Positions 44,238 to 53,926 of a stretch of 64,000 bases of DNA are shown here, one piece after another. This stretch comes from Nostoc sp. XA010. GTDB lineage: Bacteria > Cyanobacteriota > Cyanobacteriia > Cyanobacteriales > Nostocaceae. Position numbers and translations under genes: made by a program. Below the pieces are notes generated by a model. That model made no database searches, was not told where the DNA came from, and was given only the letters and a program-made list of their open reading frames with translations. The stretch lies in assembly GCF_020829625.1 (NCBI RefSeq), contig NZ_JAIVFX010000018.1, positions 1-64,000 on the forward strand, read 5' to 3'. Each line of letters opens with the position of its first letter. Position 1 is the stretch's first letter.

Positions 44238-46756
44238 GTGCGATTCGTTCACTCGAAATGAGTAGAAAATGCTCAGGGATGAGTGACATTTGAGAGATAA
44301 CCCTTAATGGGTGGAGTTCGCACTTTAATCTCTCTCAGATGATAACTGAATAACCATGAGGGTGAATCCAAAGGAAACTAAAGAAAAGTCCCTCTCCGTA
44401 GGTGCAACGGTAACAGCATCATCCCTACGGTAGCGACTAGCCATCAATCCGTAAAGCGGGATGAAAAGGAGGAACAACTGGCAGCCTAAGCCGGTTCCCC
44501 TCCAAGCATGAACCTATGAATAGCGAAAGCAAAGATGCGCCGAACCATCGTGATAAATAACCAGCGAAATAAGGCTTAATGCGTTGGAGCCAAAAGGCAA
44601 AGGATATGGGGCTGGCAATTACCCAGTTGACCAGTTGCACTCCCAATAAACCCGGTGGAGAGCATCATTCTAAAGGTTCAAACAATGGTTATTCGGAACG
44701 AAGTAACCTTTCGTCTGCTCTCAGCAAGGTCGATAACTGAGTAGGTGCTAACCGTATGCAACGAGAGGAAAGATTAAGTCAGAAGCGAACGCCTTGTTTT
44801 AATGACAGGGATATGCTGACGGACTTACGGTGATTTGGAATGTAAAGTTATGAGTAGCAATGCAAAAGTCTAATACACGACAAATTGCTCCTAAACCCAA
44901 TAAAAACGGTTTTCTTCCCATGAAGATTAACCCAATTAGAAAGGTTTTGAGGAATGAATCGATGGTGGAATGGAAACATATCAACTGGCGTAAGTTAGAA
45001 CGACGTGTTTTTAAGTTGCAAAAACGAATTTACAAAGCATCTCGTCGTGGTGATGTCAAAGCATTTCGCAGACTCCAGAAGACGTTGATGAAGTCCTGGG
45101 CAGCAAAGTGTTTATCGGTTCGTCGGGTAACACAAGACAACCAAGGTAAAAAGACGGCAGGAGTGGACGGTATTAAATCACTATCCCCAGAAGCACGTCT
45201 TAAGCTGGTTGCCAAATTAAAACCTAACTCAAAGGTAAAACCGACACGTCGGGTATGGATTCCCAAGCCAGGAACGGATGAGAAACGACCTTTGGGTATT
45301 CCCGTAATGAACGATCGAGCCTTGCAAGCGCTGTTAAAAATGGCATTAGAGCCAGAATGGGAAGCGCGATTTGAACCTAACTCATACGGGTTCAGAGCCG
45401 GACGCTCATGCCATGATGCGATTCAAGCCATATTCATCGCAATCGTACAGAAAAGCAAATATGTGCTTGATGCCGACATTGCAAAATGTTTCGACCGCAT
45501 CGACCATGAAGCACTGCTAAAAAAATTAAATACATCCCCCACCATCCGCCGACAAATTCGAGCATGGTTAAAAGCGGGGGTGATGGATGGTAAGCAGTTG
45601 TTTCCAACATCTGAGGGTACGCCACAGGGCGGGGTAATTTCTCCACTACTGGCAAATATCGCCCTCCACGGTATGGAGAACCGGATAAATAAGGCATTTC
45701 CAGAAATGTCTAAAACCATGAGGGAAACTTGGTATCACAGAAAAGGTACAAAGTTTAGAAGCCCTCAATTTATTCGATACGCCGATGACTTCGTGATTCT
45801 CCATGAAGACATAGCCGTTGTCCAAAGATGCAGAGAGATAATCTCTGAATGGTTAAAAGACATGAGTCTTGAATTGAAACCTGCCAAAACACGTTTAACT
45901 CACACTCTTAATGAGTATAAGTCAGAAAAGCCTGGATTTAACTTTCTCGGTTTTAACATAAGGCAGTGGAAAGTGGGTAAATACCACTCCAAACAAGGTT
46001 TCAAAACAATCATCACCCCAAGTAAAGAGAAGCAAAAGATACATTATGACCGAGTAGCAAGTATCATCGATGACCACAAGGCAGCGCCCCAAACGGCGTT
46101 AATCAGCCGATTAAACCCGGTAATCACAGGATGGTCAAACTACTACTCAACAGTGGTAAGTAAGGTCACTTACTCTCACCTTGATTGTCTTATGTATCTA
46201 AAGCTAAAGGCTTGGGCAAAACACCGCCACCCCAAGAAATCTGGGGGATGGGTGTCAAAGAAATATTGGCAAACCATTGGTGGTAATAATTGGGTATTCG
46301 CAACCAGGCATGAGGGTAAAAACCGGATGCGGTTACGGTCACACACAGAAACGCCAATAGTTCGGTATGTGAAAGTTAAAGGCGAGGCTAGTCCTTATGA
46401 TGGCAACCTAATTTATTGGAGTTCAAGGATGGGTAAACACCCGGAAGCGACTAAAAGAATGTCTACGCTCTTAAAGTCACAAAAAGGTAAATGTACCCAC
46501 TGCAAAATGTACTTTCGAGAGTCAGATGTACTAGAGATTGACCACATAACCCCCAAAAGTTTGGGAGGCAAAGACGATTACAAAAATCTCCAGATATTAC
46601 ACAAACACTGCCACGATGAAAAGACAATTGAAGATGGTTCAGTTGTGAAGTACACATGACAATGTGCCGAATCATTGAGGAGCCGTGTAATGGGAAACTA
46701 TTAAGCACGGTTTTGAAGACCAACGGGGTTGGTGACAACCTCGTTGAGTTTACTAT
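44238..46756 (+). mobile_element. Group II intron with reverse transcriptase
   Basis: The 5' end is GTGCGATTCG at 44238, the conserved GTGYG start. Domain V is seen from about 46679 (GAGCCGTGTA ... GGGAAACT ... AAGCACGG), followed by a domain VI stem (ACCAACGGGGTTGGT / ACAACCTCGTTGAG) and the 3' end TTTACTAT, which places the boundary at 46756. The encoded protein occupies 44860-46659. The intron sits between two convergent genes. Rejoining the flanks gives TAATCT-GGTTA-AGATTA, so it may have entered a small stem-loop. Boundaries are approximate to a few bases. Confidence 0.85.
44860..46659 (+). CDS. Group II intron-encoded reverse transcriptase/maturase with HNH domain
   Basis: This is a 599-aa protein. 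The reverse transcriptase domain has RYADDFVIL (YADD at 307-310), VLDADIAKCFDRIDH and GTPQGGVISPLLANIALHGME. It is followed by a maturase/X region (FNFLGFNIRQWK, NPVITGWSNYYSTVVSK). The C-terminal HNH endonuclease zinc site is CTHC (from residue 545), LEIDHITPKSLGGKDDYKNLQILHKHCH. Such proteins splice the intron and copy it into new DNA sites by target-primed reverse transcription. All domains are intact, so the element may be active. Confidence 0.92.
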   Translation: MQKSNTRQIAPKPNKNGFLPMKINPIRKVLRNESMVEWKHINWRKLERRVFKLQKRIYKASRRGDVKAFRRLQKTLMKSWAAKCLSVRRVTQDNQGKKTAGVDGIKSLSPEARLKLVAKLKPNSKVKPTRRVWIPKPGTDEKRPLGIPVMNDRALQALLKMALEPEWEARFEPNSYGFRAGRSCHDAIQAIFIAIVQKSKYVLDADIAKCFDRIDHEALLKKLNTSPTIRRQIRAWLKAGVMDGKQLFPTSEGTPQGGVISPLLANIALHGMENRINKAFPEMSKTMRETWYHRKGTKFRSPQFIRYADDFVILHEDIAVVQRCREIISEWLKDMSLELKPAKTRLTHTLNEYKSEKPGFNFLGFNIRQWKVGKYHSKQGFKTIITPSKEKQKIHYDRVASIIDDHKAAPQTALISRLNPVITGWSNYYSTVVSKVTYSHLDCLMYLKLKAWAKHRHPKKSGGWVSKKYWQTIGGNNWVFATRHEGKNRMRLRSHTETPIVRYVKVKGEASPYDGNLIYWSSRMGKHPEATKRMSTLLKSQKGKCTHCKMYFRESDVLEIDHITPKSLGGKDDYKNLQILHKHCHDEKTIEDGSVVKYT

Positions 46757-46769
46757 TTAAGATTAGGAA

Positions 46770-49700
46770 TTACCCCAAGATTTCAATCACAGCCGCGAGA
46801 ATAGCTGGCGCTTTGTCTGAAACCGGAATGAACACACGCTTTTGCCAGTTGATGATCTCGGTGAAACATCCAATAGCTACCAGTCGCTCTGCCAGTGAGA
46901 TAGCATTAACCAGTTCTATGCGAGGTTCACCAGCAATGAAAGAACGTCGCAAGGTTACACCACCCGGCAACTGCTGTGTATATCTCTCGTTTAGTACCAG
47001 TGAAACAAGTTCTTCTGGGCTTAACAACTGGTTCTTCAGACCGAGTTGCTCTCGCACAGTTTGGATGTCGTGAGCATTCACCACCCGACCGAGAATCTTT
47101 TGTCCATCGCTGGTTTGTAGTCGGAAGACTCGACTATTTTGCTGTGGCAGGATTTTCCAGATAGGCAATAGAATACCAGTTACCAAATGCAGGTAATCGG
47201 TTGTGAACTTGGGTAATTCGTTTACTTCAGTAGACCAAGCAGCAGTAAACGCATCAATAGAAACTTGCTGCCAAGTGGAAGATTCCAAGTCTTGGACTGG
47301 TAGGCGAGTTTCCTTCTGTGGACGAATCAGCAAAACTCTTGGTACAACTCCACCATCAGCGTCGTAGATACTATGCGTCGGAATTGACACAGCAGCATTA
47401 CCAGACTTGGAGTTGATCATGAACCTTCCTTGATATTGAGTGGCGAACTCTAACATCTCTTCAGCAGTTTTAATGTTGTTCTTCTGGGTGCGTTGTACTT
47501 TCAAGTAATTGGTGACGCTACCTGTGGCAGGGTGAGTGTACACAGCTTCCTGGCTCTCAACAGTAAACCGTTCAGCCCGTAAAGTCTCTACACCCATCTC
47601 ATAGACACCAGCCGCGATCGCTGCTTCAATCTGCTGACTTAGCAACAACTCAAAACGCTCGAAAATGATATTTTGCATATCGATGCGTAAAGCCAGCAGT
47701 CGATTGAGGAATTGACGCAGGGGTGGGAGATCGATTTTCATGCCGCCTTCATGAGAGGTTAAGCTAAGTCCCGTCATTTGCTCGAACTTTCCTAAAGGCA
47801 CTTCAAAAAATCGACCCTGATAAATCTGCTTGAATAACTCATACAGGGCGTGTTCTGCATAATTTGACTCCAGATTATCCTTAGCTTCAAATATCCCATT
47901 GCCACCCGTCTGCCGTTGACCACGAGTAAGAGCGCCCAAGCTATCCAGGCGTCGAGCAATGGTTGAGATAAAGCGGCGTTCACCTATAACGTTAGTGGTA
48001 ACAGGTCTGAACACGGGTGCTGATGCTTGGTTGGTGCGGTGCGATCGCCCTAAACCTTGGATGGCATTGTCTGCCCTCCAGCCGGCTTCCAACAAATAAT
48101 GCGATCGCCGCCGCCGATTAACAGCGTTTAAATCGGCATGATAACTTCTGCCTGTCCCGCCAGCGTCACTGAAGATGAGGATTTGTTTATCTCCTTGCAT
48201 AAACGCAGCAGTTTCAGCAATATTTGCTCCAGCACCGCGTGAATCCACAAACAAACGTCCAGATTCATCTTTGAGAACTCGTTTGCTACGACCAGTTACT
48301 TCAGCCACTTGCTTGTGACCAAAATGCCACAGCAATTGTTCTAATGCACCAGGGATTGGATCAAGACTTGCTAACTTATCGACTAACGCATCCCTCAAGG
48401 CTACAGCTTCAATAGAGATAACTGGAGAGCCATCGGAATCAAAGACTGGCTCGGATATTTCTTCTCCATCAACGCCTGAATGGATGGAATGCAAATGAAT
48501 GGGAAATGCACTCATCAAATAATCCATGACATATTCCCGTGGAGTCAGGTCAAGATTGAGATCCTGCCATTCTTCGGGTGCAACTTCATTGAGTCGGCGC
48601 TTAAGCAATTCTTCATTAGTTGAGACGATCTGAACAACAACTGCATTTTGAGCAGCTAAATCCTCTTCAATCGCTTTAATTAACTGCGGACATTTCATCC
48701 CGGTCAACAGATGGTTGAAGAATCTTTGCTTGTGCGACTCGAACTGAGACACCGCGCTCATCTTTGCAGCACGGTTGTAAGTTTTGTCACCAGAGATATT
48801 ACAAGCTTCTAGGGCTTTATCTAAATTATTATGAATAACACCAAAAGCATCAGAATAGCTATTGTAAATCCGTTCCTGCGTGGGCGTTAAATCAATGTAG
48901 AGAGTTTGATACTCAACTCCCTCGAATGAAAGGCTCCGCGCCAGATACAGTCCCAAAGCCTTGAGATCCCTGGCGACCACTTCCATCGCAGCGATACCAC
49001 CACCCTCAATGGATTCTACAAAATCCTCACGGGAGGTAAACGGAAAATCTCCAGTCTGCCAAAGCCCCAGACGATTGGCGTATGAGAGATTTGAGACTTT
49101 AGTTGCACCAGTAGCAGAAACGTAGATAACCCGTGCTGAGGGCAGTGCGTTTTGCAACCTCAGCCCAACAATACCTTGCTGGGATGCTGCAACCATACCG
49201 AGTTTACCCTCCTGGGCCATCGCATTGCCCATACTGTGGCACTCGTCATAAGCGATTGCACCATCAAACTCCTTACCTGCCCATTCAACAATTTGCTTGA
49301 GCCGACTTTTACCATTCTTTTGGGATCGTAGGGTTGAGTAGGTGCAGAATAGGATGCCTTGGGTGAAGGGAATTGGATCGCCAAGCTTAATGTTGCTCAG
49401 GTCAATGATATCTTTCTCACTACCTCCGAGCGCACACCAGTCTCTACGGGCATCTTCAATTAAAGCAGAACTTTTGGATACCCAAATGGCTTTAGAGCGC
49501 CCCTGACACCAGTTGTCGAGGATAATTCCTGCACACTGTCTTCCTTTCCCCGCACCCGTCCCATCGCCTAAGAACCAGCCACGACGAAATTTTACAGCAT
49601 TTTCTGAGCTATTTGCTGCTAAAGTCACATTATCCCATGAATCATCCACAATATAAGACCCAGACAGAAATTCACAGTGCGCCTGACCTGCGTAAATAAC

Positions 49701-51050
49701 GCTTTCAATTTGTGCCTCTGACAAATTGCCTTGTGTGATGATGTTGCGTGGGAGATGTGGTTTGTAAGTTGGAGCCGGTGGTGAGACAAGTGCTAAGGCT
49801 GCACTTTCGCAAAGCAATGAGGGATGAGGTAAAGCGTCCTTGATTCGGATTCTTTGTGGGCGATAGGTTTCGTATAGGGTATCTTTCAAACCTTCACTAG
49901 CCGTCCACTCGATAACCTCATATTCCAGCACTATTACGTCGTCTGGAAGAAAGGAAACTGTTTCTGCTTGAGCTACTACAGAGCGTTTTGGCAATTGAAC
50001 AACTTTAGCGAACGCAGCAGTTTTGATATCTGAGCGTTCCCACGAAGACCTCTGTGGCAACTGTTCAATTAATGCCAGTATTTCAGGCAGATCCAAAGTT
50101 TCAGTAATACAAGGGATTTCGCTGGAGTCAGCCGGAACTTTGTCGATCACTGTAATCCGAGTGTCGATTTGTGTACCATGCTTTGAGTACACCTTGCCGT
50201 TAACCCCAACTGACATTAAAACTCGCGCTTCTGAGTGCCACCTAACAAAAGTCTCGCGCCAAGTGGGATTATTGGGAGAAAACCAGTTGGCTGTGATTGT
50301 TACCAGCCGTCCACCGTCAGCCAGTCTTTGCAATGCCGAGTTGATGTGGCGAGGAGTTGCGTCGGGATTACGACTGTTAATTTTGGGAGATGCGGAGAAA
50401 GGCGGATTCATCAGAACAACTGAGGGCTGAGTCTTGCCAACCAGATAGTCGTTAATCTGTTCCGCGTTTACAGAGAATAGCGGTGTACCTGGAAACAACC
50501 GACGCAGAATCTTCGTTCTATCGGGTGCAAGCTCGTTGAGCATCAGACTTGCACTGTGCAGTTTAGCCATTTGTGCTAACAAACCAGTCCCGGCTGATGG
50601 TTCCAGCATTAAATCATCAGCCTTTATAAATCCTGCTTTGGCTACCAGATAAGCAAGCGGCAGAGGGGTGGAAAATTGCTGAAGCTTTACTGACTCTTGA
50701 CTACGGCGAGTATGCGTCGGGCAGAGGGCTGTTAATTCTTCTAATTGTTGCACAACCACTTGAGGTTGTTGTGATAAAATCTTAATTCCCAGATGACGCA
50801 GATATAATATTTGCGCCACTTCAATAGCTTCGTAAGCGTCTTTCCACTGCCACGCACCGGACGCAGCAGTGCCTAGAAAGTAGCGATTCATCTGGGAAGA
50901 AACAGTTTTTGTAGAGAGAGGGCGATTATCTGTTAAAACTTTTGCAAGCTCTTGGGCAACATTAATAACTGACTGCCCATAATCGATTACTGTTTGCAAA
51001 TCGAATAAAGAACCTTGAGTGAAAAGTTGCTGTATCATTGCATCACTCAC
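46770..51050 (-). CDS. N6-adenine methylase-like domain fused to Strawberry-notch-type helicase
   Basis: This is a 1426-aa protein. After an N-terminal helical part comes a methyltransferase-like domain: MLEPSAGTGLLAQMAK and PSVVLMNPPFSASP (NPPF at 215-218). Next is a superfamily 2 helicase with Walker A GDGTGAGKG (around residue 497), IAYDECHSMG (around 600), and a Strawberry-notch C-domain (RSHYLLEAGWRADNAIQGLGRSHRTNQ, then RFISTIARRLDSLGALTRG). SNO-type proteins on plasmids and phages are thought to modify or protect DNA during entry. The start codon appears to be GTG; an ATG lies four codons on. The intron's 3' end abuts its terminus. Confidence 0.82.
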   Translation of the reverse strand: MSDAMIQQLFTQGSLFDLQTVIDYGQSVINVAQELAKVLTDNRPLSTKTVSSQMNRYFLGTAASGAWQWKDAYEAIEVAQILYLRHLGIKILSQQPQVVVQQLEELTALCPTHTRRSQESVKLQQFSTPLPLAYLVAKAGFIKADDLMLEPSAGTGLLAQMAKLHSASLMLNELAPDRTKILRRLFPGTPLFSVNAEQINDYLVGKTQPSVVLMNPPFSASPKINSRNPDATPRHINSALQRLADGGRLVTITANWFSPNNPTWRETFVRWHSEARVLMSVGVNGKVYSKHGTQIDTRITVIDKVPADSSEIPCITETLDLPEILALIEQLPQRSSWERSDIKTAAFAKVVQLPKRSVVAQAETVSFLPDDVIVLEYEVIEWTASEGLKDTLYETYRPQRIRIKDALPHPSLLCESAALALVSPPAPTYKPHLPRNIITQGNLSEAQIESVIYAGQAHCEFLSGSYIVDDSWDNVTLAANSSENAVKFRRGWFLGDGTGAGKGRQCAGIILDNWCQGRSKAIWVSKSSALIEDARRDWCALGGSEKDIIDLSNIKLGDPIPFTQGILFCTYSTLRSQKNGKSRLKQIVEWAGKEFDGAIAYDECHSMGNAMAQEGKLGMVAASQQGIVGLRLQNALPSARVIYVSATGATKVSNLSYANRLGLWQTGDFPFTSREDFVESIEGGGIAAMEVVARDLKALGLYLARSLSFEGVEYQTLYIDLTPTQERIYNSYSDAFGVIHNNLDKALEACNISGDKTYNRAAKMSAVSQFESHKQRFFNHLLTGMKCPQLIKAIEEDLAAQNAVVVQIVSTNEELLKRRLNEVAPEEWQDLNLDLTPREYVMDYLMSAFPIHLHSIHSGVDGEEISEPVFDSDGSPVISIEAVALRDALVDKLASLDPIPGALEQLLWHFGHKQVAEVTGRSKRVLKDESGRLFVDSRGAGANIAETAAFMQGDKQILIFSDAGGTGRSYHADLNAVNRRRRSHYLLEAGWRADNAIQGLGRSHRTNQASAPVFRPVTTNVIGERRFISTIARRLDSLGALTRGQRQTGGNGIFEAKDNLESNYAEHALYELFKQIYQGRFFEVPLGKFEQMTGLSLTSHEGGMKIDLPPLRQFLNRLLALRIDMQNIIFERFELLLSQQIEAAIAAGVYEMGVETLRAERFTVESQEAVYTHPATGSVTNYLKVQRTQKNNIKTAEEMLEFATQYQGRFMINSKSGNAAVSIPTHSIYDADGGVVPRVLLIRPQKETRLPVQDLESSTWQQVSIDAFTAAWSTEVNELPKFTTDYLHLVTGILLPIWKILPQQNSRVFRLQTSDGQKILGRVVNAHDIQTVREQLGLKNQLLSPEELVSLVLNERYTQQLPGGVTLRRSFIAGEPRIELVNAISLAERLVAIGCFTEIINWQKRVFIPVSDKAPAILAAVIEILG

Positions 51051-51098
51051 AATATTATTTTTTCACTTTTGCTATGGCGAAGCCTTTCTCTTATTAAT

Positions 51099-51124
51099 AA
51101 ATGAGGCAAGTAATTGCCTCATTT
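51099..51124 (-). terminator. Terminator before the SNO-helicase gene
   Basis: AAATGAGGCAA-GTAA-TTGCCTCATTT: 11-bp arms, followed on the minus strand by an A/T-rich stretch. It ends transcription of the TM/AT-hook gene that stops at 51184. Confidence 0.7.
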
Positions 51125-51183
51125 GAACTTTTAAACTTTCAAACATTTATTCTTCGGTGATCAGCCGAGGGTTAAAAAACGAA

Positions 51184-51630
51184 TTAGCCAGCTTTACGCG
51201 GTCTGCCTGGCTTGCGCTTGCCTGAAGAATTTACATCAGTCTTTTTAGTTTTTGGCGACTTGTTGGCAGGATTGTTAGCTTTGTTTGAACGATTAGTACG
51301 TTTTGGTTGTGATGAAATTTCTTTAACTGGAGGCAGTAATCTTAATGTAGGGAATGAGAGAACAACTGCTTCATTATTTGTATGATGAACAACTTCATCA
51401 TCTAACATCCAAGGATCTGGCAATTTCTCAAAAGTCTGAACTTGTGGTGTGATTATTTCTGATACTGATGGGATTGTAGAAGCCGCTATATTTCCATTGC
51501 TAACTGAAACCACATTACTAGCGTAAGCAGTCGATACAAATAGTCCGTTAATGAACTGGAAGATGACGAGAGTAACAAATGCCCAAAAGATAGCTACGAT
51601 TGCGAAAGTGAGCAGAGATTGCATATCCAT
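51184..51630 (-). CDS. Membrane protein with C-terminal AT-hook
   Basis: This 148-aa protein has an N-terminal helix (LLTFAIVAIFWAFVTLVIFQF), a middle region without clear domains, and a Lys/Asn-rich tail ending KRKPGRPRKAG, an AT-hook (GRP flanked by basic residues). The combination of a membrane anchor and a minor-groove DNA-binding motif could tether plasmid DNA to a membrane. It has its own terminator. The family is not recognised; the AT-hook is read from its core motif only. Confidence 0.55.
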   Translation of the reverse strand: MDMQSLLTFAIVAIFWAFVTLVIFQFINGLFVSTAYASNVVSVSNGNIAASTIPSVSEIITPQVQTFEKLPDPWMLDDEVVHHTNNEAVVLSFPTLRLLPPVKEISSQPKRTNRSNKANNPANKSPKTKKTDVNSSGKRKPGRPRKAG

Positions 51631-52137
51631 GATTTTTTCTCAACTAAGTATTTGTAATTTTCAATTGATTTACGCAAAGCGGATTTGATCCTTGTCCAAA
51701 TATGAAGCGAATTTGAACATCTCCTCTCTTCAAGAGAGGACTTCACTCTAAATTTAGCGTAGCGTACCTCTAAATCCCGGATTTCTCACCACACCTCGAA
51801 TGGAGGAGTAATGAGTAGTGAGTAAGGAGTAGTAAAATATTTACTTATTACTCATGACTTTTTACTTATTACTCATCATCAAATGCAAAGGAGCTTGTGA
51901 GAAATGCAGGTAAATGATCCAACCAAATCTCTCCATCATTTTAAAATTTATTTACAAAATAAAGCAAATTTTATTGTTTATCTATTTAAAGATTTCAAGT
52001 ATTATATTTATAGATTTGCTTAAAGATAAACGTTAGAGTTAAGTCTATGATTAAGATTTGATTTGTTAGCTAATTCTTGAAATAAAAAATTTTACCCAAA
52101 CGAAAAATAAAAGTAGTCCTCACAATTAATTGAAAGT
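51631..52137. other. 507-base intergenic region with short repeats
   Basis: GAGTAATGAGTAGTGAGTAA (from 51806) and TTTACTTATTACTCATGACT (51840 onward, repeated once) form a long imperfect hairpin of GAGTAAT units. The remainder, up to the sigma factor start, is very A/T-rich and may hold its promoter. No gene or convincing RNA was seen. Confidence 0.5.
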
Positions 52138-53088
52138 ATGACCAGCCCAACTACCGACTTAGTTCGCTCCTACCTCAAAGAAATCGGACGCTACCCTCTG
52201 CTAACTCCTGAGCAAGAAATTACAAATGCTAGGCTTGTGCAGCAGATGATGGCGATTGAAGAACAGCGTGCAAGCCTCGCACTTCAATTAAACCGACAAC
52301 CAACTGCAAGAGAATTAGCTACCTCGCTTGAGCAAAGCGAAGCTGAAGTGGTGTCAATTCTTCATCAAGGGGAACGAGCAAAGCAGAAAATGGTGACTGC
52401 TAACCTACGGCTAGTGGTTTCTGTTGCGAAAAAATACCAGAATCACAATTTGGAATTCTTAGATTTGATCCAAGAAGGGGCACTAGGTTTACAAAAGGGG
52501 ATCGAAAAGTTTGATCCCAACCGAGGCTATAAACTATCAACCTACGTTTATTGGTGGATTAAGCAGTCAATTACACGGGCGATTGGAGAAAAGTCCCGCA
52601 CTATCCGTCTGCCAATCCATATCAACGAGAAATTAAATAAAATCAGGAGAGTACAGCAGCAACTATCTCAATCTTTGGGTCGTCCTCCAGTTGTAGCAGA
52701 AATTGCCGAATCCTTAAATGTATTGCCCAATCAAATACGGGAATATCTTCAGGTTTCCCGCACTCCAGTCTCGCTAGAAATGCGAGTTGGGGATGAGCGT
52801 GAAACTGAACTAGCTGATATTTTACCGATGGATAATATTTCCCTAGATGAGCAAATAAGTCTTGAGCTTCTACACCAGGACTTGGCCAAGTTGCTGGCAT
52901 TGCTCAATCCAAGGCAACGAGAAGTATTGACTCTACGTTTTGGATTGTCAGATAATCAGGAATTGACTTTGAGTCAAGTTGCAAAACGCCTAAATCTTAG
53001 TCGAGAAACAATTCGTAAAACTGAACATCAAGGTTTAAAAATTTTGCGCTCTCATCAAAACAAGATTAAAGACTATCTTCTTAATTAG
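52138..53088 (+). CDS. Group 2 (RpoD-like) sigma factor, copy 2
   Basis: This 316-aa sigma factor is clearly paralogous to the one at 43178. Region 2 is nearly identical (NLRLVVSVAKKYQNHNLEFLDLIQEGALGLQKGIEKFDPNRGYKLSTYVYWWIKQSITRAIGEKSRTIRLPIH). Region 4 (LTLSQVAKRLNLSRETIRKTEHQGLKILRSHQ) differs in the recognition helix, suggesting different -35 preference. It sits alone, after an A/T-rich gap and before a repeat-filled region. With copy 1 it gives the plasmid its own promoter-selecting subunits. Confidence 0.9.
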   Translation: MTSPTTDLVRSYLKEIGRYPLLTPEQEITNARLVQQMMAIEEQRASLALQLNRQPTARELATSLEQSEAEVVSILHQGERAKQKMVTANLRLVVSVAKKYQNHNLEFLDLIQEGALGLQKGIEKFDPNRGYKLSTYVYWWIKQSITRAIGEKSRTIRLPIHINEKLNKIRRVQQQLSQSLGRPPVVAEIAESLNVLPNQIREYLQVSRTPVSLEMRVGDERETELADILPMDNISLDEQISLELLHQDLAKLLALLNPRQREVLTLRFGLSDNQELTLSQVAKRLNLSRETIRKTEHQGLKILRSHQNKIKDYLLN

Positions 53089-53557
53089 GACTAACTAAGG
53101 GTTATTGGACTCTAGTTTCATTTATATAAGTCGAACTCGCTACTCCAAAGGCTGCAAACAAGTAGCCACTGCTGTTAAAAATGCCTCCAATTGCGGCTCT
53201 CAGGAGTGCGATCGCGTACCTGCCATGAACCGGTGGCATTGCCTCTGCTTAAATTCTGGCGAAAAACCATCAGATTGTCAGACCAAGTAGCAAGTTACAA
53301 GTCGCAAGTCGCAAGTGTACCGACAACTGTTGTCGTGGGCTTGAAACAAGGACACTTTATTTATGTCTGGCACTACATGTATTGACATAATTCTTTTTTT
53401 GAAGTGGGCTTGTATTCCACAACTAAGTTTTTTATCTTACTTGCGACTTGCGACTTCCGACTTGGTACTTGTTTTTGTTACTGTTTCACTCAAATGATGC
53501 ATGAATATATTGATACCAGAAACTATCCTTATAAATAGAACAGCGATTACAGAACCG
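53089..53557. other. 469-base intergenic region with short repeats
   Basis: The first 200 bases hold only a weak frame (53105-53290) with no ribosome binding site. An AAGTCGC array lies at 53291-53317 and its inverted partner, GCGACTT, at 53437-53465. The last 90 bases precede the zinc-ribbon gene and look like its promoter region. Confidence 0.5.
53291..53465. repeat. Inverted pair of heptamer arrays, second copy
   Basis: AAGTTACAAGTCGCAAGTCG on the left and CTTGCGACTTGCGACTTCCG on the right are reverse-complementary, about 120 bases apart, as in the pair at 9738-9891. Confidence 0.8.
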
Positions 53558-53809
53558 ATGCCCAGCAAAACTATTGAAGTCCGAGAGTACACCGTTAGAG
53601 CGCACAAGCGGGAAATTCATACTCGCGTTTTCAACTTCGTATGTAAGCAGTGTGAACAGCCCACACAACGAGAAACCTTTGGGGTTAGACCTCTATATTG
53701 TGAGAAATGCCGTCCGCCACAAGCACCCAAGCAATCGAAAGTAGTCCCTATTGGCAAGAGGAAACCTAGAGCGATGAACTATAAGAGTGGTAAAGGCATT
53801 GGGGGATAG
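53558..53809 (+). CDS. Small zinc-ribbon protein
   Basis: This 83-aa protein has two CxxC pairs ([23 protein letters not shown]) forming a zinc ribbon, then a basic tail ([24 protein letters not shown]). The ATG at 53558 opens [25 protein letters not shown]. The frame extends to 53501, but those codons look noncoding and there is no clear ribosome binding site at either. It may bind nucleic acid. It is followed by an inverted repeat (TTGGGTAGG / CCTACCCAA, 53832-53875), a possible terminator. Confidence 0.5.
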   Translation: MPSKTIEVREYTVRAHKREIHTRVFNFVCKQCEQPTQRETFGVRPLYCEKCRPPQAPKQSKVVPIGKRKPRAMNYKSGKGIGG

Positions 53810-53831
53810 AATATCAATTAGGTAGCAAGAT

Positions 53832-53875
53832 TTGGGTAGGTAAGGCAAGCCATGTATAGTTATGAGCCTACCCAA
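53832..53875. terminator. Inverted repeat, possible terminator
   Basis: TTGGGTAGG (53832-53840) and CCTACCCAA (53867-53875) with a 26-base loop lie between the zinc-ribbon gene and the convergent GFA gene. Confidence 0.45.
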
Positions 53876-53926
53876 GCTGAATGTTCGACGCTTCCTGAAT
53901 TTCGAGCTGGCGTTACTGTTTAGGAG

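Noticed and set aside
53105-53290. 61-codon Cys-containing frame after sigma factor 2
   Set aside because: Starts with TTG, no ribosome binding site, runs into the heptamer repeat; not convincing as a gene.
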